From positions 7,445,001 to 7,509,000 of the forward strand of contig OY783198.1 in assembly GCA_963678675.1 (NCBI GenBank): DNA of 64,000 bases. Direction: 5' to 3'. The notes below the pieces were generated by a model that saw only the letters and a list, made by a program, of their open reading frames with translations, was not told where the DNA came from and did no database searches. This document shows, piece by piece, positions 1 through 13,180 of this stretch. Position 1 is the stretch's first letter, and each line of letters opens with the position of its first letter. The translations under genes were made by a program, and so were the position numbers. The DNA comes from Xiphydria camelus (taxonomy: Eukaryota > Arthropoda > Insecta > Hymenoptera > Xiphydriidae).

Positions 1-147
1 GCTCTGAATCAACTATTTTTTTTAGTACTGGAAATCAGAAATTTACGCATGATATCACTTCTCTAAATAAATATCTTACTCGGTATAAGCCTGGATTATG
101 AGTAAATTTTCTAAATTCGTACTCTCTCTCTCAGAGAGGATACCAAG

Positions 148-885
148 TTTAAGGGGGAAAGCCACTGTGATGACCGGAAAATGTAGAATAACTTTGTGAA
201 TTTTTTCTGATTAAAATAAAAAACGAGGGAAAAAACTTTTACAACTACATGAAGGTACATATATTTTAGTATATTAGAAAAAAAAAGCAATACATAATAT
301 CAATAAACTACACAATAATACGCGATGCCGTAAAGCTTCTCTGAAAAATGTTTGGCGCATGGGCGCCATTGCTGTGTCCGAATGGTATATCCAAACCAAA
401 AAAATCAATTATTTTCTTAAACTACACGAGTCTAGCTTCAGTTAAGCGTACGGATTTATAAAAATTTTAATTTTTAACAAAGTAACGCATGTTTAAAGAT
501 AGAACTTCGAAATTTAGAGAAAAATTGCTCAGTTTTTTAATTATATCTCAACAAGTAATCGCTTAATCGAAAAAATCATACGCTTAACTGAAGATAATTC
601 TTTTAAAAATATTCTGTGAAAATTTCAAGGTAATCGGATAAAAATTGACTGAGTTATGATGGCGCCCAGTTGGAAAAATGTAGTTTCGAGATAAAAGCCT
701 TTAAAACCGCGCGGTCAAGTTCGAGCGTATGCGCTTACTCACACAAAACCTTTCATAACTCCATAAAATTTTCGAATTTCGGTTTGAAACTTAGGGAACA
801 GATTCTTGAAACCTCGAACATTAAGAAAATGTAAAAATAAAAAAATCTATTTTTTGAACATATCACAGTGGCTTTCCCCCTTAAA
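148..885. mobile_element. TTAA-flanked inverted-repeat element (MITE-like)
   Basis: Perfect 24-bp inverted termini lie at 148-171 and 862-885. Each outer end contains TTAA followed by a run of five G (or preceded by five C). The interior is AT-rich and has no long reading frame, so this looks like a non-autonomous DNA transposon. A TTAA target with G-rich ends is the habit of piggyBac-type elements, but that assignment is inference because no transposase is present to confirm it. Confidence 0.7.
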
Positions 886-1297
886 TAGTATGTATGTAAA
901 TGCTTAGTTTGTACCTATGACATATTATTTTAACAATGGCAAAACCACAGATAGCCCCTTTTATCAAACAGCTTTTATATAAAAATGATAAATCGGATAT
1001 TATTCCGCCCAAGACGACATCAGAACTTCAATTCGCAAATAAACTGGACTTTAATCGTTCACCCTGCCCAACCCTTAGTTTCGTTGAGACTCCTTAAATA
1101 TAATTTTATAACCGTGTCCTTTGTACCTAGATAAAGTACAAAACGAGCATGGACGTGCGATATTGAAGTTGTCATTTCCTCTTAAGATAACGATAGTTCT
1201 CTATAGCTAACCTTTCGCGCGACAGTCCATTGCTCTGCATTATAATCACGACAAACCTTCGTTTAGGGATTCTATATTCTGCCCTCTTTCCACGGAG
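886..1297. other. Unassigned DNA, probably a cnk intron
   Basis: No supported exon is visible. A 54-codon open frame at 936-1097 has no recognisable domain. The stretch directly precedes an internal cnk exon, so it is most simply intronic. Confidence 0.5.
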
Positions 1298-4200
1298 CCC
1301 ATCAAATTGCCGAAATCAAATTTGGCTCGGCGGCGCATCAATGTGGGAAAATGGAAGAGGGTGATGAAATAGTGCAGGTAAATAATTTCGTTCGCCTACA
1401 TTTGCATTCTAACTACAAATTCTATTCCCGAATGCCGTAACGATGACTGTTTCCAGAACTTCTGGAACCCCTTTCAATTAGTATTACCTCTTTTCAGGTA
1501 AATTATCAAACGGTAGTGGGATGGGAAAGGAAAAACGTACTAGAATTGTTCCGCGAAAGTCCAGCCGAAGTTTTACTGACGCTGAAGCGTAGGCCAAGAC
1601 ACACGAAGGTCTACGGACAAATATACATAAAGCCATACAGATTACCAAGCAATAAAAAAACCCCGTACACGACGAGGTGGCAACACAATCTTCCATCGCC
1701 GAGGCCGGAGTTGTTAACTATACCAGACTTCACTATGCCCTTACCTAGGTACGCTTCGTTGACTTTTATTCAGGACCTCCCTCTATTTAAAAAAAATAAT
1801 CTTTATCCTCCCTCGCAAAGAGAAAACCAATTTTTATGCGGATATACGTACTAAAAGATGTTCATTTTGAACAGGCACGCACCAAAAGACCCTAGCCCGG
1901 AGCCCGCGAGTATATTAGACACGGTCCACATGCTCGACACGATGGTCATGGATAGCAGTGACTCGGACAGCGAGGTCGAGCCCCCGTCATCCGTTCGCCT
2001 GTATTCCACGAAACCCAGGAATTTGGTTCAAAGGCGAGCTACCATAACCGGCGCGAGTCCCACCACGAAACACGGCGTTGATATCGAGCAATTCTGGAAG
2101 GAATTGAAACAGGAGCACAGCACCACGTTTCAATTGCGCGACAAGGCCGCGTCGTGCGCTCACGGCTTGGATACGGTACCATCGAACCTTCGACCGCAGA
2201 CCTGCTTGGGCATAGAGCAGACTAAGCGAAAGAAGAAGATCGACGGGTACGCGGAGGAGAGGAGGGTGCAATTTCAGGAGAAATCGAACGACGCCGAAAA
2301 TACTCGCGTTCGCGAGACGGAAAAGCGCGATAACGATTCAAAGCAGACGGATAATCCGCAAGTATCGAATGTCCCGAAGAATGTGTCGTTCGGCGCTCCC
2401 GCCGTCGTCCATTCCCAGGGTTCCGTCGTGGAAACCAACACTAAAGTAAGCAATAATACGAGTGATACACCAGTGCCTTTGGAAGAGCGTACAGACGATG
2501 GTAGCTATGGCTCCATTGTCGTAAGGGAGCCCAAGACTAACGAACCAAGCGTTTTTCACAAGGAACGAGGCAAACTGGATAAGAGTTACAGCACCCCGGC
2601 GTACGATCTTACGGAGAATGACTTCGTAGAGAGGAAATTTGCCACTATCGAGAGTCACTCTAAACTAAGTTTAGTATCTAGTGTGTCGCGAAATGCGTCC
2701 AACACTAGCTTGAATAAGACTGACATTCGTTTGAACGACGGAAACGTAGAGAGCGATGATAAGATAATTCGCGGCACCGTAGACTCCGATCACCGCGAGA
2801 AACATGACGCAACCGGTATCGGTAATGTCGCGCAGAAAATTAGTAATATAGAGAAGGGCATTCGTTGCGTTGAGATCGAGGAGAAAGCACCTTCGTCGAG
2901 AGCGTCCGAAAGAGCGGACGTGATTAGAAAAGTTGTACATATTAAAATTAACGATGTCGACTATCGAAGCAGTATTGAAGAGAACCAAAGCAATATCGAA
3001 TACGATACGCGAGAGAATTCTGGCGATGAAAATACGCGTCAGGAGACTTCCGGTCTAGATACTGAAGTTGACAGAAGCGAAAATACCAAGCCCGATAACA
3101 AAAGCGATTCATTGGCCGACAGCAGTGGATCGAGTCGTGAAAGTAGCGAGGATAAATCTGAGTCTACTAGTGGTTATAACGAATGCGTGGGTAGCAGCAA
3201 TGAAGGAGACACCACTGTGAACAAATTAGACGATATTTTTGAAACCGTTAATTACGCTCTCGTAGAACGTGCAACGAAAGTAGCGGAAGTGGCTGAATCC
3301 GCTAAACGAGACGTCGAAAGAATCGACTCTGGTTTGACAATTCTAGAAGTAAATTCGATTCATCCTGTCGCCTCGGGTAGCGGTCAAAATTTGAACGTTT
3401 CTACGTTGAATTCAGAAATTACACCGAGAAAAACATCACCAATAATAACTTCAGGTGCTAAAACCTCGGTTGACATGGATCGAACTAACGTGCATCAAGT
3501 CTCACAATACGTAGGGGCATCGAGTGTTGAACTGGACACGAGGAAACCGGAAGTGAAAGCACGATTGACTCCTCCGGAGCCGCCACCGCGGAAGTATTTT
3601 TCCAAACCGGCTCCACTGAATTTGAGCAACATCTCAAATTTCCCGGATACCTCCGAAAGGCCTAAGGTGCCAGAAAGGCCTAACGTGAGGAGGGACTTGA
3701 AGAAGCCGGAGTCGTCTCTCGAGGGTCACTTTAAGATGACCGAAAACGCGACACCTAATCGAAAAACCGATCACATTGAGACGTACCATGACTTCGTAGA
3801 GAAGTCGACGGATTTCATCGACGAAGCGAATGTATCGACGACTGAACAAAAACCAACGATATTAGTAGATCCTTATGGATATTCTATAATATACGAAGGC
3901 CAGTTTAAGGAGGAAAAGGTCTTGTTCGAAGCCTGCAATGAGAAATTTAGCAACCGGAATCCTTCGGAGCAGAGCAGAACGGATCATGTTCCGCGAAATA
4001 TCGATTCCCCGGACGGCGTCGGCTGCTCGCGACAGAGTCAAACGCCGGATTTGAAGCCCAGAACGTCGGAGAAGGACAAGAGCTCTGAAAAAAGCGTTGT
4101 AAATAGGGCCATGATGGTGGCGCGAAGCATAGGATTGTCGGGAAACTCAAGCAAGCCATCGGGATCCAGTCCTAGAAGCAGTAGAAAGCGGAATATGTTG

Positions 4201-7200
4201 CTCGCTAGTAAGTAACTTTTGCTGATGCAGCTGAATGTGAAGAAGCGCGCGCAAACTGTATAAACAGTCCAATTTGTGCGCGCTCTTAGCACTGATGAGT
4301 ATTATGAGGCTACTTTTGATTTGAAATTACTCTGATAATGTTTCTTTCCTCTGAGTTCTCAACGTTTCTTTGCAGAGAGAAGGAATGTCTCGGTAAAGGA
4401 TATGGGAGTGAGAGATTTGGAGGGATGGTTGACCTATCGCAGCAGAGGTGCGGGTGGTGCATGGGCCAGAGCGTGGTTCATTCTTAAAGATTCTTCATTT
4501 TACAGGTCTGTACTTTTCCGACACACTTATTTATTAAGATAAAACTATTCCAAAAGGTAGTTTATTCGCAATATGCCCATTCTTCAGGTTCAAAACGCAA
4601 GATAGCGTGAAAGCGGATTGCCTGATAGCTTTAACTGGCTTCACGGCGTCGCAAGCTTCCGAAGTCAAGTCCAGGAAGTACGCGTTTAAAGTTTATCACA
4701 CTGGAACGGTATTTTACTTCGCCGCCGACGCAGAGGACTCATTGATAGTTTGGTTAGATGCGATTAACAAGGCGACTTTGGGAACGGACGGCCATAATCA
4801 AATCAGCGGCTTGTTCAGTGAAACTGACGAAAGCGACGGCGAAAGTAAGGCTAAGCCGAGAGGCGGGCAAACTCCCGAGTGTAAGCAGAACCCGGAGAAA
4901 CCGTTTGGATCCTTGAAGAAAGTTGGCCGGAAGGATTCCGAATATAAGGATCACGAGATAAGCGGCGCGAGCTTGGACAGGAAGTATTTAAAATTCTTCA
5001 GCGGAAGAAATCAAAATGTACCGGTGCCAACTGCTCAGTTCAGAAGTTACAGAAAGGTGCTACCGACGTCCACGCCTACGAGGTGATTTTGATATTAATG
5101 TATTGTTTTATACTCTTTTCTATTCTTCGCTATAATTAAATAGGAAATCAATATAAAAAAAATCCTATTAGACGTGATATGCGAGTGAATACTATTTCAT
5201 CTATTCCCATTTTTTAAAGATACCCGCATTCATTTGGATTATAGGTGCTTAGGACACATATGTACATTTAAATGAGAGTTCCATTCAGAAAAGAAGATAA
5301 AAATTTGATGATCCCCAATTTCAGAAAACCAGATTCGCAACCAAATTCCTCGGATTTACAAGTTACCGTGGCCGGAAGTACGTTTTACGGTTTAACCGCG
5401 TCTCACAGCGTTACCGATGTGCCAAGTAGCCACGATATGGGTGACTATCGACGTCCGACGGACAGGTAATGTATTCAATTGCACAATACCTTAGGAACAA
5501 TTAGTGGTATGTTGCTTGTCCGTAGTTCTTCCAAATTGACCTTAACACCATTCCAAATACGCGCTTTTTAATAACGCCAGCTCGGTATTGAGAGAACGCT
5601 CCGAGTTCGGTCCGAGTATTATAATTGTATATGAGAAAAATACACCATGTTTGCGAACATATTGCTGCCTGTTTATAATAAATTACTCATTTTCGACAGC
5701 AAAGAGTGTATTTATTTTATATGTTGACATTTTGTGCACGTTCTACCCGACCTATCGAAGATCACTATGACGATACAGGTATTGCAATTTGCATGTCTAG
5801 TATGTTGTTTATCTAACGGTACTGTGGTTTAACTCGACTTTTAGGTAAGTTTAACACATGCTATCCTTGTAGAGCGCACGTTTCATAACTGTTGCACAAT
5901 AAAGAAGAGACTCTTTTGGAAAGTAGAAATGTGTTCCCTAGCATCCCGACCATCTACAATTTGGAAGTTCCATTAACTCTAAACGAAACGAAATTGTTCG
6001 AAAAGTTTTTCTCCGCTATCTAACTTTCCCTCACTCTCGCGTTGACATACGTGCACAGCGTGAAGTATTCATTCTTATGGAAGTTGGTGGAGTGGAGAGA
6101 GCTTCTTGAAAAAGTAATTAGTATGGAAACAATTTAGTTTAATTAGTGAAAAGTACGTAGTTGAAGAAAGTTTAATTAGAGTATTATTACTACTTACTAT
6201 AAATTTATTTTCGTTTACCCTGTGAAATATAAGGCAATACCTTTTGGACTTCAAGAAATAATAGCTTTTTTCTCTTACAACGGTTAATATTCGTTGATAC
6301 AGAAAGTAATAACCGTTGTATATTTTTTTTTAAATTCCATGTTCAGATCTCATAGCAGTCGTAGTAGAAGACCCGATGATCTTCAAGGTTTCATTACCTT
6401 GGAGGAATTTATGCTCTCGCACCAAGATGAGGACCGTCATCGATCTGTGGGGAACAGATCCGTGTCTCCTCACATCACGCCTTTGACGAACGATCACGCG
6501 CACGTGCACTACAGAACTTTCGACGACACTGGTTTGTCGGCATCTAATCACGGAAGGCACTTCGACGACATATCATCGAACAACGGTGTTATTTATGGAC
6601 AGGCTAGAAATTGGGACGAGACTTCTTCCACGAGCAGCAGTACTTCTTACGGATTCTCACGCAACATCGACGACCTGCAGGCGCAAAGTCCGTCGGCGGA
6701 AGTTGCACGTAGCCACAGTCGAGCGAGCGATCGAAATGGTCAGAATAGAGAGCAGATAAATGGAAAATCCCATAATAAATCCAGACAAGTGACGTACAAT
6801 CAGAAAAAGCCCACGGAAGTTAATTGCATTCGTAAGAGCAACAGGCCGATGGAGAGCGTAGTGTATTATCCCACTCGTCAAAACGATCCGAATCGCGGGG
6901 AAGAGCAAGCGAACGAAAGGGTACGTGGCGAAAACCGATCGAATTCCCCGTATAATAAACAGGAAGTTTTTCAAGGGCAAAGTAGACAAATGGAAATGAT
7001 CTACGGGCGTAACGCGCACACGTGCAGTCCGAAATCTCAATCGAGAAACGATTATGAATTTGCCAAAAGGACGGGCGAAAATTGCCAACATAGGTCAGAT
7101 ATCAGCGATGAGGTCGCTGGATTACACTGTATCCCTAAAAGACTGATTCGAAACGAAGGTGAGATGGAGATGTAGATTTTTTCCATTTTCAATCATACAT

Positions 7201-8342
7201 TGTATACGTAAAATAGAGGCCGAACGTATTATGATTTCAGAGATGACCATTTTGATCTGTGCAATAGACTTTCGTTCTGTTATAATACGATATCGCGAAT
7301 GGACATTTAATATTGCTGCAGGTTACTCAGGATCAAGCGGCGACCTCGCTTCGCACGCCGCATCCGAGACATTACAACGCGCCAGACGAGAAGCTTCCGT
7401 TACACGCAAGGGAAGCTTCAACCTGATAGATCGTCGAACTCACAATCACTCATCGCCCGACAAACGCTGGATGGACTCGCTCAGACGAACCGATCGAAAA
7501 TGCTCGAGTTCCGAGAAGAATCGTTTGAAGAATGTAGCACAATACCAACCTCCGCCTATTTCGACTTCGCCCTTTGAACAGGACGGAATGAAACCTGCGT
7601 TCGAGATGCATCTCGATAAAAGCGACCACGTGCAGAAGCCGAACAGGTTGAAGAGTCTCTTCGGTTCTAAAAGTCCGCAGAAACCTACAACCTTGGATTT
7701 ACCGAAAGATCCCCAGAAAACCTTATTAGGTCGGTAGATTATCTCGGCACAACTTCGACGGGTAAAGGTATCGGATAAAATCGTTTATTCGGTTTATCGT
7801 TTCAGGCTCTCCTAGACTCCACAGAGCGCTTTTTCGAGACAAACGTTCGAACCACCAGCATCACCAGCACACTACACGATCTGGTAGTCAGAGTCCCGGC
7901 GATAGCGGAATCAGTCAATCGTTAAGTTCCTTTAGCGGTGCTAGCCAGTCGCATACGCTTAGTCAGAGCTTCAGCTCGGTCAGCTCTGTCAGTGACTGGA
8001 GCCCTGACACTCCAACGCCAAACGCATCAAAGGTACGAGAAGGAATTGTAAGCACGCGTTAAGAGTGGATTTCCATGTAAGAAGGAATTAGCGAGTAATC
8101 GGGGCACGTGCGTTTTATTTCAGTGCACGATGGGACACGTGGCATGTCAGAAGAGGTTGTCCAACTCTGGTAGGACTTTACTAGCACCTCCAACGCTACC
8201 GTACATCCCGCCGCCAACATCGCCTCCGCCAGACTATCCTGGTTTGGAGTATCCGCCAGTATTCGAGCCGGGAACTTACTCGCTCACCGATGCCTCTCTG
8301 TTGCGAAATCGCAGTAAAGGTAATCAGAGTAAGGAGGAATAG
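1298..8342 (+). CDS. cnk: Connector enhancer of KSR (CNK) scaffold, 3' part
   Basis: CNK is a cytoplasmic and membrane scaffold that links Ras, KSR and Raf in MAPK signalling. Inferred exons are 1298-1377, 1498-1748, 1875-4207, 4376-4505, 4588-5082, 5325-5465, 6347-7158, 7322-7729, 7806-8032 and 8124-8342, all phase-consistent and together about 1,697 residues. The first two exons give the end of a PDZ domain (GDEIVQ then VNYQTVVGWE). The next exon carries the acidic DSDSEVEPP motif. Exons 4376-4505 and 4588-5082 form a PH domain, from EGWLTYRSRG to the terminal helix around VWLDAINKA. The last exon has the proline-rich PPDYPGLEYPPVFEPG segment typical of insect CNK. The SAM and CRIC domains are missing because the gene starts upstream of the window. 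Most of the 1875-4207 exon and the exons after the PH domain are Ser, Arg and Asp-rich and look disordered. The identification is firm; exact splice ends are read by eye. Confidence 0.93.
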
Positions 8343-10334
8343 TGTGGATGGTAGAGCAATCTCCGATACACGGTAGGCGAGATGCAACCTATTTATCCTT
8401 TAACTGTACTGCTCAACAAAAATAAGGGTATGCTTTGAGGAAAAACAGAAAAGAAAACAGGCCCTTACCTTTGTTGAGATGTGTGGTCACAGTTGACAAG
8501 TCCAGTGAGAATACTTCACGCACGTACGGTAAATTTACCAGTTTAAAGCAATAGTAAAAACCATGATCATTACTTCGAGTTTCGATAACACCGTTGTGTA
8601 CGGTGTCGCAAAAGACTTGCAAATTTCACTTCAACGTGGAATCGGTAAGCAAGCACACGTAAAGCAATATCCCTGCATGATTAATGCGGTATGAAAATAA
8701 ACGAATATAACCGTCCATGCTGTGCCTGAGCGAACGATTACTGTGAAATTGTACGCTCACCCAATGTAGAGCCTTGCCACGAGTTTAGTCTTTTTTTACT
8801 CACACTTGCTATACTGACTTGAAAAATGTATATTCTTATGGCAATCCGCACTTTTCACCAAAGGTTGGCGAGTGTAAATCAGAAGAAACTAAGCTACGGT
8901 TATGATAGTTACCCGTAAGATCGTCTCGTTAAAAGTTGTTGACAGTGGCACGGCGCTAATCCGCAAGCACGTACGTTACACGTGTCACACTATGAGAAAC
9001 TTTTTGGACTCTTGCTAGATATCTAAGCAAAATATACGATTTTTTATATCTTTACACCTGGGGAACTCGAACGTTTTCAATTTTAAATAAGTTATCGTTG
9101 TTAAGCATAATTATTGCCGAGTTTCACGTTTACAATCCGATAAGGTTTACTTTGAAAATCTTTCCTATCGGACAAATTATAAGCAATCTCTTGTCGTTTT
9201 GTAAAAAGGAAAATGACGACTACCTATCGTCGCTACGTTATAGTATTATTATGTTATGAAATATCAGAGTGGATACGGAATTACTGCAACTGGTGCTGAA
9301 CAACGGTACTTTGCGATTAGACGTTATCATAATTAATACCAGATCAACGCCATGATAGTAATATCGCAGCTCGACTCCTTCCAATCCATTTGATAATTCC
9401 TTTTCTTCTACACTTGCATAGGTCGCCAAATTATAAATAAAAAATTATCAATTCTAGAGCACCTTCGAATATTGCTACTGTAATAGCTTGTAAATAATTT
9501 TTCAAGGTCCTCTGTTTATAATAATCGCTAATTCACCCATATAAGACTACTCGAAATGTGATGATAGACATCAAAAGTGCCTGTAACGGATATTCTAGAA
9601 TTATGCATATCTCATACCTAGTGGTTACGGTTTTTTAATCACATTTACGAGGATTAAATTAGATTAGGAAGAAAGATTTTGTAGATAATACCCTTAAATT
9701 TTTACTATTGGCATAGGTGCATAAACGTTCACGATTTGTACTTTAAGCGAAGACAGAATTTGAAGCCTCGAATATCAGTTCTCACGTCCTTCTTCGATAC
9801 GGTGTATTTTCTCAATTTTTAGAGTCACGCGACAATACATCAGTAAATCGGTAGTTCCAAACTCGTTATGCATCTATGATAGCACACATACATTATAAAT
9901 AAGAAAATATTCTGTGCACCTGAAGATGTATATTTTAATTATATTGTACAATATTTTACAAAGTATAATTTAATAAATGAAATCATTTCTTTATCTTTGC
10001 CTCATCTGCGCTGATACGTTATTCTATGTATATTATCGAAAGCTAAATTTAAATATAAAGAAAACTTAATAATAGTGGATGGTAGAATGACGATTAAAAT
10101 ATTGTCACGTTGTTATAAGAAGATGAGAAAATATTTACAATACGAGAGAGCTTCAACCTTGATACGTATTTGTATAAACACAGTTCTGCGTTCGGCTAAT
10201 AGTACCTTCCACTCTATTTGCGAGAAGGGGAAACTATTCTTATACCGTAAGGTTCTAAATAATTTGTCGTTCAGTCACTTAAAATCTAACAGTGAACAAT
10301 CAATCCACGCTGCGTACTTGTAGTTCGTCGAAAA
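8343..10334. other. cnk 3' UTR and intergenic DNA
   Basis: An AATAAA signal at 8696-8701 could end the cnk transcript. Further AT-rich sequence with several short poly-A-like motifs follows, including an 82-codon open frame at 10075-10323 that has no domain and an unremarkable composition. I see no supported gene here. Confidence 0.5.
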
Positions 10335-11326
10335 ATGGCTGGAATAATAAACAGTCCTCTAAGTAAAATTGTAGGAGCTGGTCTTCAGGCATTCGTTGGT
10401 GGCATCCCATTGTCACCAAACGGAGAAAAGATTCCATCTCCACTCGATTCATGGTTTTCTCCGAAACAGTCAGATCGAGATCAAGCGCAAAAGATCTACG
10501 ACGATGTGGAATTGCATTTAAAAGGGGCGTTACAAGTTCTAAAACCCTGTATGGAGATTAAACGAATTATAGAAGAGGGCTGTAAGCCTGAGGATCGTTG
10601 TGTATCTGGTACGCTAATATATTTACTGAATTATAATCCAATTGTCCGCGATTTTGCATACTGTGGTTTTTAATATGGTTTTATTCCGTTATTATTTATA
10701 CTTCATCTCTCTCTCTACCGACTGGTGATGTCGCTTTGTCTTTAATAAAGGGGAGAATATGTGCTAAAGCAATGAAAATCTTCTATTCCGATGACATCAT
10801 CAAGCCACGAGATGCGCAATATCGTGAGGAATTGGATTGATATCTAATATTTAGGACCGACAATTGCATTTCTTTTAGAACAAGTATCTCAATATAAAGA
10901 CTATTTTTCAGCATCAACACCAAAGCTACTGATGCAGTATTATACACCGCAGAAGGTACATAAAAAAAAGTTGCATTCACACACGGACGATCAGTGTAAA
11001 GAGAAAGGTTGCGACCATCGTCAGAAATTGAAAGAAATACCGAAGGATAAGGTAATTTCAACTATATATGCATGATTATAAATGTATGCGTCTTGCGCCT
11101 CTTTATTAAAGGAGCAACAAGTGGTGAAAAGATCGAAGCAGCCTTTGAAAAATATGCAAAAGGAAAGCTCTGATGCTTGTATCCTATGTCACATGGATTA
11201 TGGAAAAATGAGGGCTCCAAATTCGACTTCGTGCGAGCATCTATACCTATTGCAATGACTGTATAGAAAAAAGGAAACCAACAGTGTAATCGATGCAGAA
11301 GAATGGATTTTACGAGTAAAATCTAA
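10335..11326 (+). pseudogene. RING-type zinc-finger gene with two frameshifts in the RING
   Basis: Three exons can be read: 10335-10665, 10855-11051 and 11112-11326. The first starts MAGIINSPLSK and encodes 110 residues of a protein I do not recognise. The second continues in phase (CGPTIAFLLEQVSQYKDY) and ends in a His- and Lys-rich stretch. The third starts a RING finger (CILC, then CEH), but the frame breaks twice. About four extra bases follow the CEHLY codons near 11252, and a run of six A near 11266-11272 carries about one base too many. Beyond each break the remaining zinc ligands (CNDC, then CNRC) appear in another frame before a stop. So the gene once encoded an N-terminal domain plus a C-terminal C3HC4 RING, as in an E3 ubiquitin ligase. 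It is now a pseudogene, unless the indels are assembly errors. The first donor (GTTTTT) is weak and the second intron is only 60 bp. Confidence 0.6.
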
Positions 11327-12154
11327 GTTCTATCTCTGATAGCTTGACTATTAAATTAATCATAATATTTCATTATAAGACGAATTAATATATTTTTTAA
11401 ATAGTTTTACAATTGCTACTTTAAATCTAAATTTCAGATTATAGATATTAATAATAAATGTAATGATATGAACTGATCAAGAATAAAAAGATTGTTTCTA
11501 TGAATTCCGTAATGATAATTTGAAAATAATCTCACTCGTGCCTAGATGGCGCAGTAATCTGATCTTAAAATGTGTGAGTCATCGAGAATGATCGTATATC
11601 AACACTGCAGATGCTGCAGATCACACATTATCAGGCGCGTGAGGAGGTTAGTTGAAGTAGCAGTGATTGATTTATTTTTAAACGATTCTGTTCCCTGACG
11701 ATTTTTCCAGTTTATTCGAAACGCGACTGTGATATCAAGAAGACTTCTTTAAGAGTGGTAATATTTATTCCTTAATTTCTGACTTAAGGGTAAGCATCGT
11801 TGTGTCATGACATTCTAATTTTTTGTTGTTGACGTTTTCAAAGTTACAGACAACTGTTGGACAACTAATTCTATGATTAATTTCTAAATATACTGGTATC
11901 ATCTTTTAATAATTAGTTGAAATTAATACGGAGAACCATTCACATAATCGATTAAATTAAACTATTTGCATCGCTGACATTAGTGACATTCGTTGCCATG
12001 ATACGTACACCAATAAAATCTCGTATTTTATGAATAATCATTTCCCCGCATTGTTGCTTTTTAATTTTTGGCTAAATTTTCAGAGCGAATATAACCCCTG
12101 AATTGTGGAAATTTACAGTAATTAGAAGACAGTAATCTTCCCATTCGTTCGAGC
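11327..12154. other. Intergenic DNA upstream of the RNF4-like gene
   Basis: AT-rich sequence with no supported exon. The stretch near 11560-11760 may hold the promoter and an untranslated first exon of the downstream gene, but no motif proves it. Confidence 0.4.
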
Positions 12155-13068
12155 ATGTCGGATGCAATTACGGAGAACGAGGAATTTGATTTTGAGATGT
12201 CCTTAATGATTGAACCAGCATCTCCACCACCACCATTGGATATCATAGATTTAACTCAAGATTCTCCACAAGTACCGGTTCACAGGAGGAATCTTAGAAT
12301 CAGAATACCTCCGAGACAAGGCATTCGCAGATCGCGACAGACACGAGACATTCAGAATGATCGCCATCAGAACAGAATATTAGAAGTAACTGTGGACGAG
12401 ATCAATTCTGAATCCGAGTAAGTTAATCTTATTTTGCGTAATTTAATCGACGTACGTTTAAAAAGGATCATTATTATGTCAAGATTGCTGCTCTTTTTAC
12501 CACTAATATTTGAGTTAAAAATATTCCCCCTTTGTAAATAATTCTGATTAAGTAAATTCTAACAAGTAAATTTTACGAACTAAGGTCCATTAGCGTAGAA
12601 AGTCTATACAAATCTTAGTTTCATTCACACTGCTAAATAAAAGTTGAAATTTTCAACATAATACAATACGCATAATACCTTAGTCGTACAAACAATAGTA
12701 ATTCTTTTTCGTTCTTAATTCAATAATTAATAATCGGTAGGGAAGAATCATTAGAGTTGGATGCAAATCAGACGAATGAAGCATACAATGTGGAATCACC
12801 CGAAAGCATGAACCATGTTGAAGAAGACTCGGAATATAAATCGAATAAGATTCCGTATCTTGATAACACCATAGATGGAAATCCTCTACCTCTAACGTGT
12901 CCAATCTGCTTCGAACCATTGTCATCCAGACAAAAGCCTATGACTACACGTTGCGGCCACATATTCTGCTCGCAATGCTTAAATTTTTGGCTTCAAGAAA
13001 AATTCAAGAGATGCCCGAAGTGCCAAAAATCAATAACCAAAGAATCCTGCATACGGCTATACTTTTGA
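12155..13068 (+). CDS. Small RING-finger ubiquitin ligase, RNF4-like
   Basis: Two exons, 12155-12417 and 12741-13068, join in phase to give 196 residues. The donor is GTAAGT and the acceptor follows TCGGTAG. The N-terminal half is acidic and includes a hydrophobic-plus-acid patch (PPPPLDIIDLTQD) that resembles a SUMO-interacting motif. The C-terminal RING has all ligands: CPIC, then CGHIFCSQC, then CPKC, and it ends RLYF, like the RNF4 family close to the C terminus. Family knowledge suggests a nuclear SUMO-targeted E3 ligase, the role of fly degringolade. That role is inferred from architecture, because the RING alone cannot fix the substrate. The broken RING gene lies about 830 bp upstream on the same strand. 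Confidence 0.85.
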
Positions 13069-13180
13069 CCAATGATTCAACGTGATCCTTGTCCTGACTT
13101 TCCTATTACATTTCTCACAAGTCTAAGGCCCGTAAGTGCTGTATTCATAGTCGGCACTTATAAATACTGGCCTTAGTATT

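Noticed and set aside
936..1097. 54-codon open frame starting MAKPQIAPFIKQ
   Set aside because: No domain, no splice context and adjacent to a transposon; open by chance is likely.
10075..10323. 82-codon frame upstream of the broken RING gene
   Set aside because: Lys/Ser/Ile-rich, no domain and no clear promoter or splice context.
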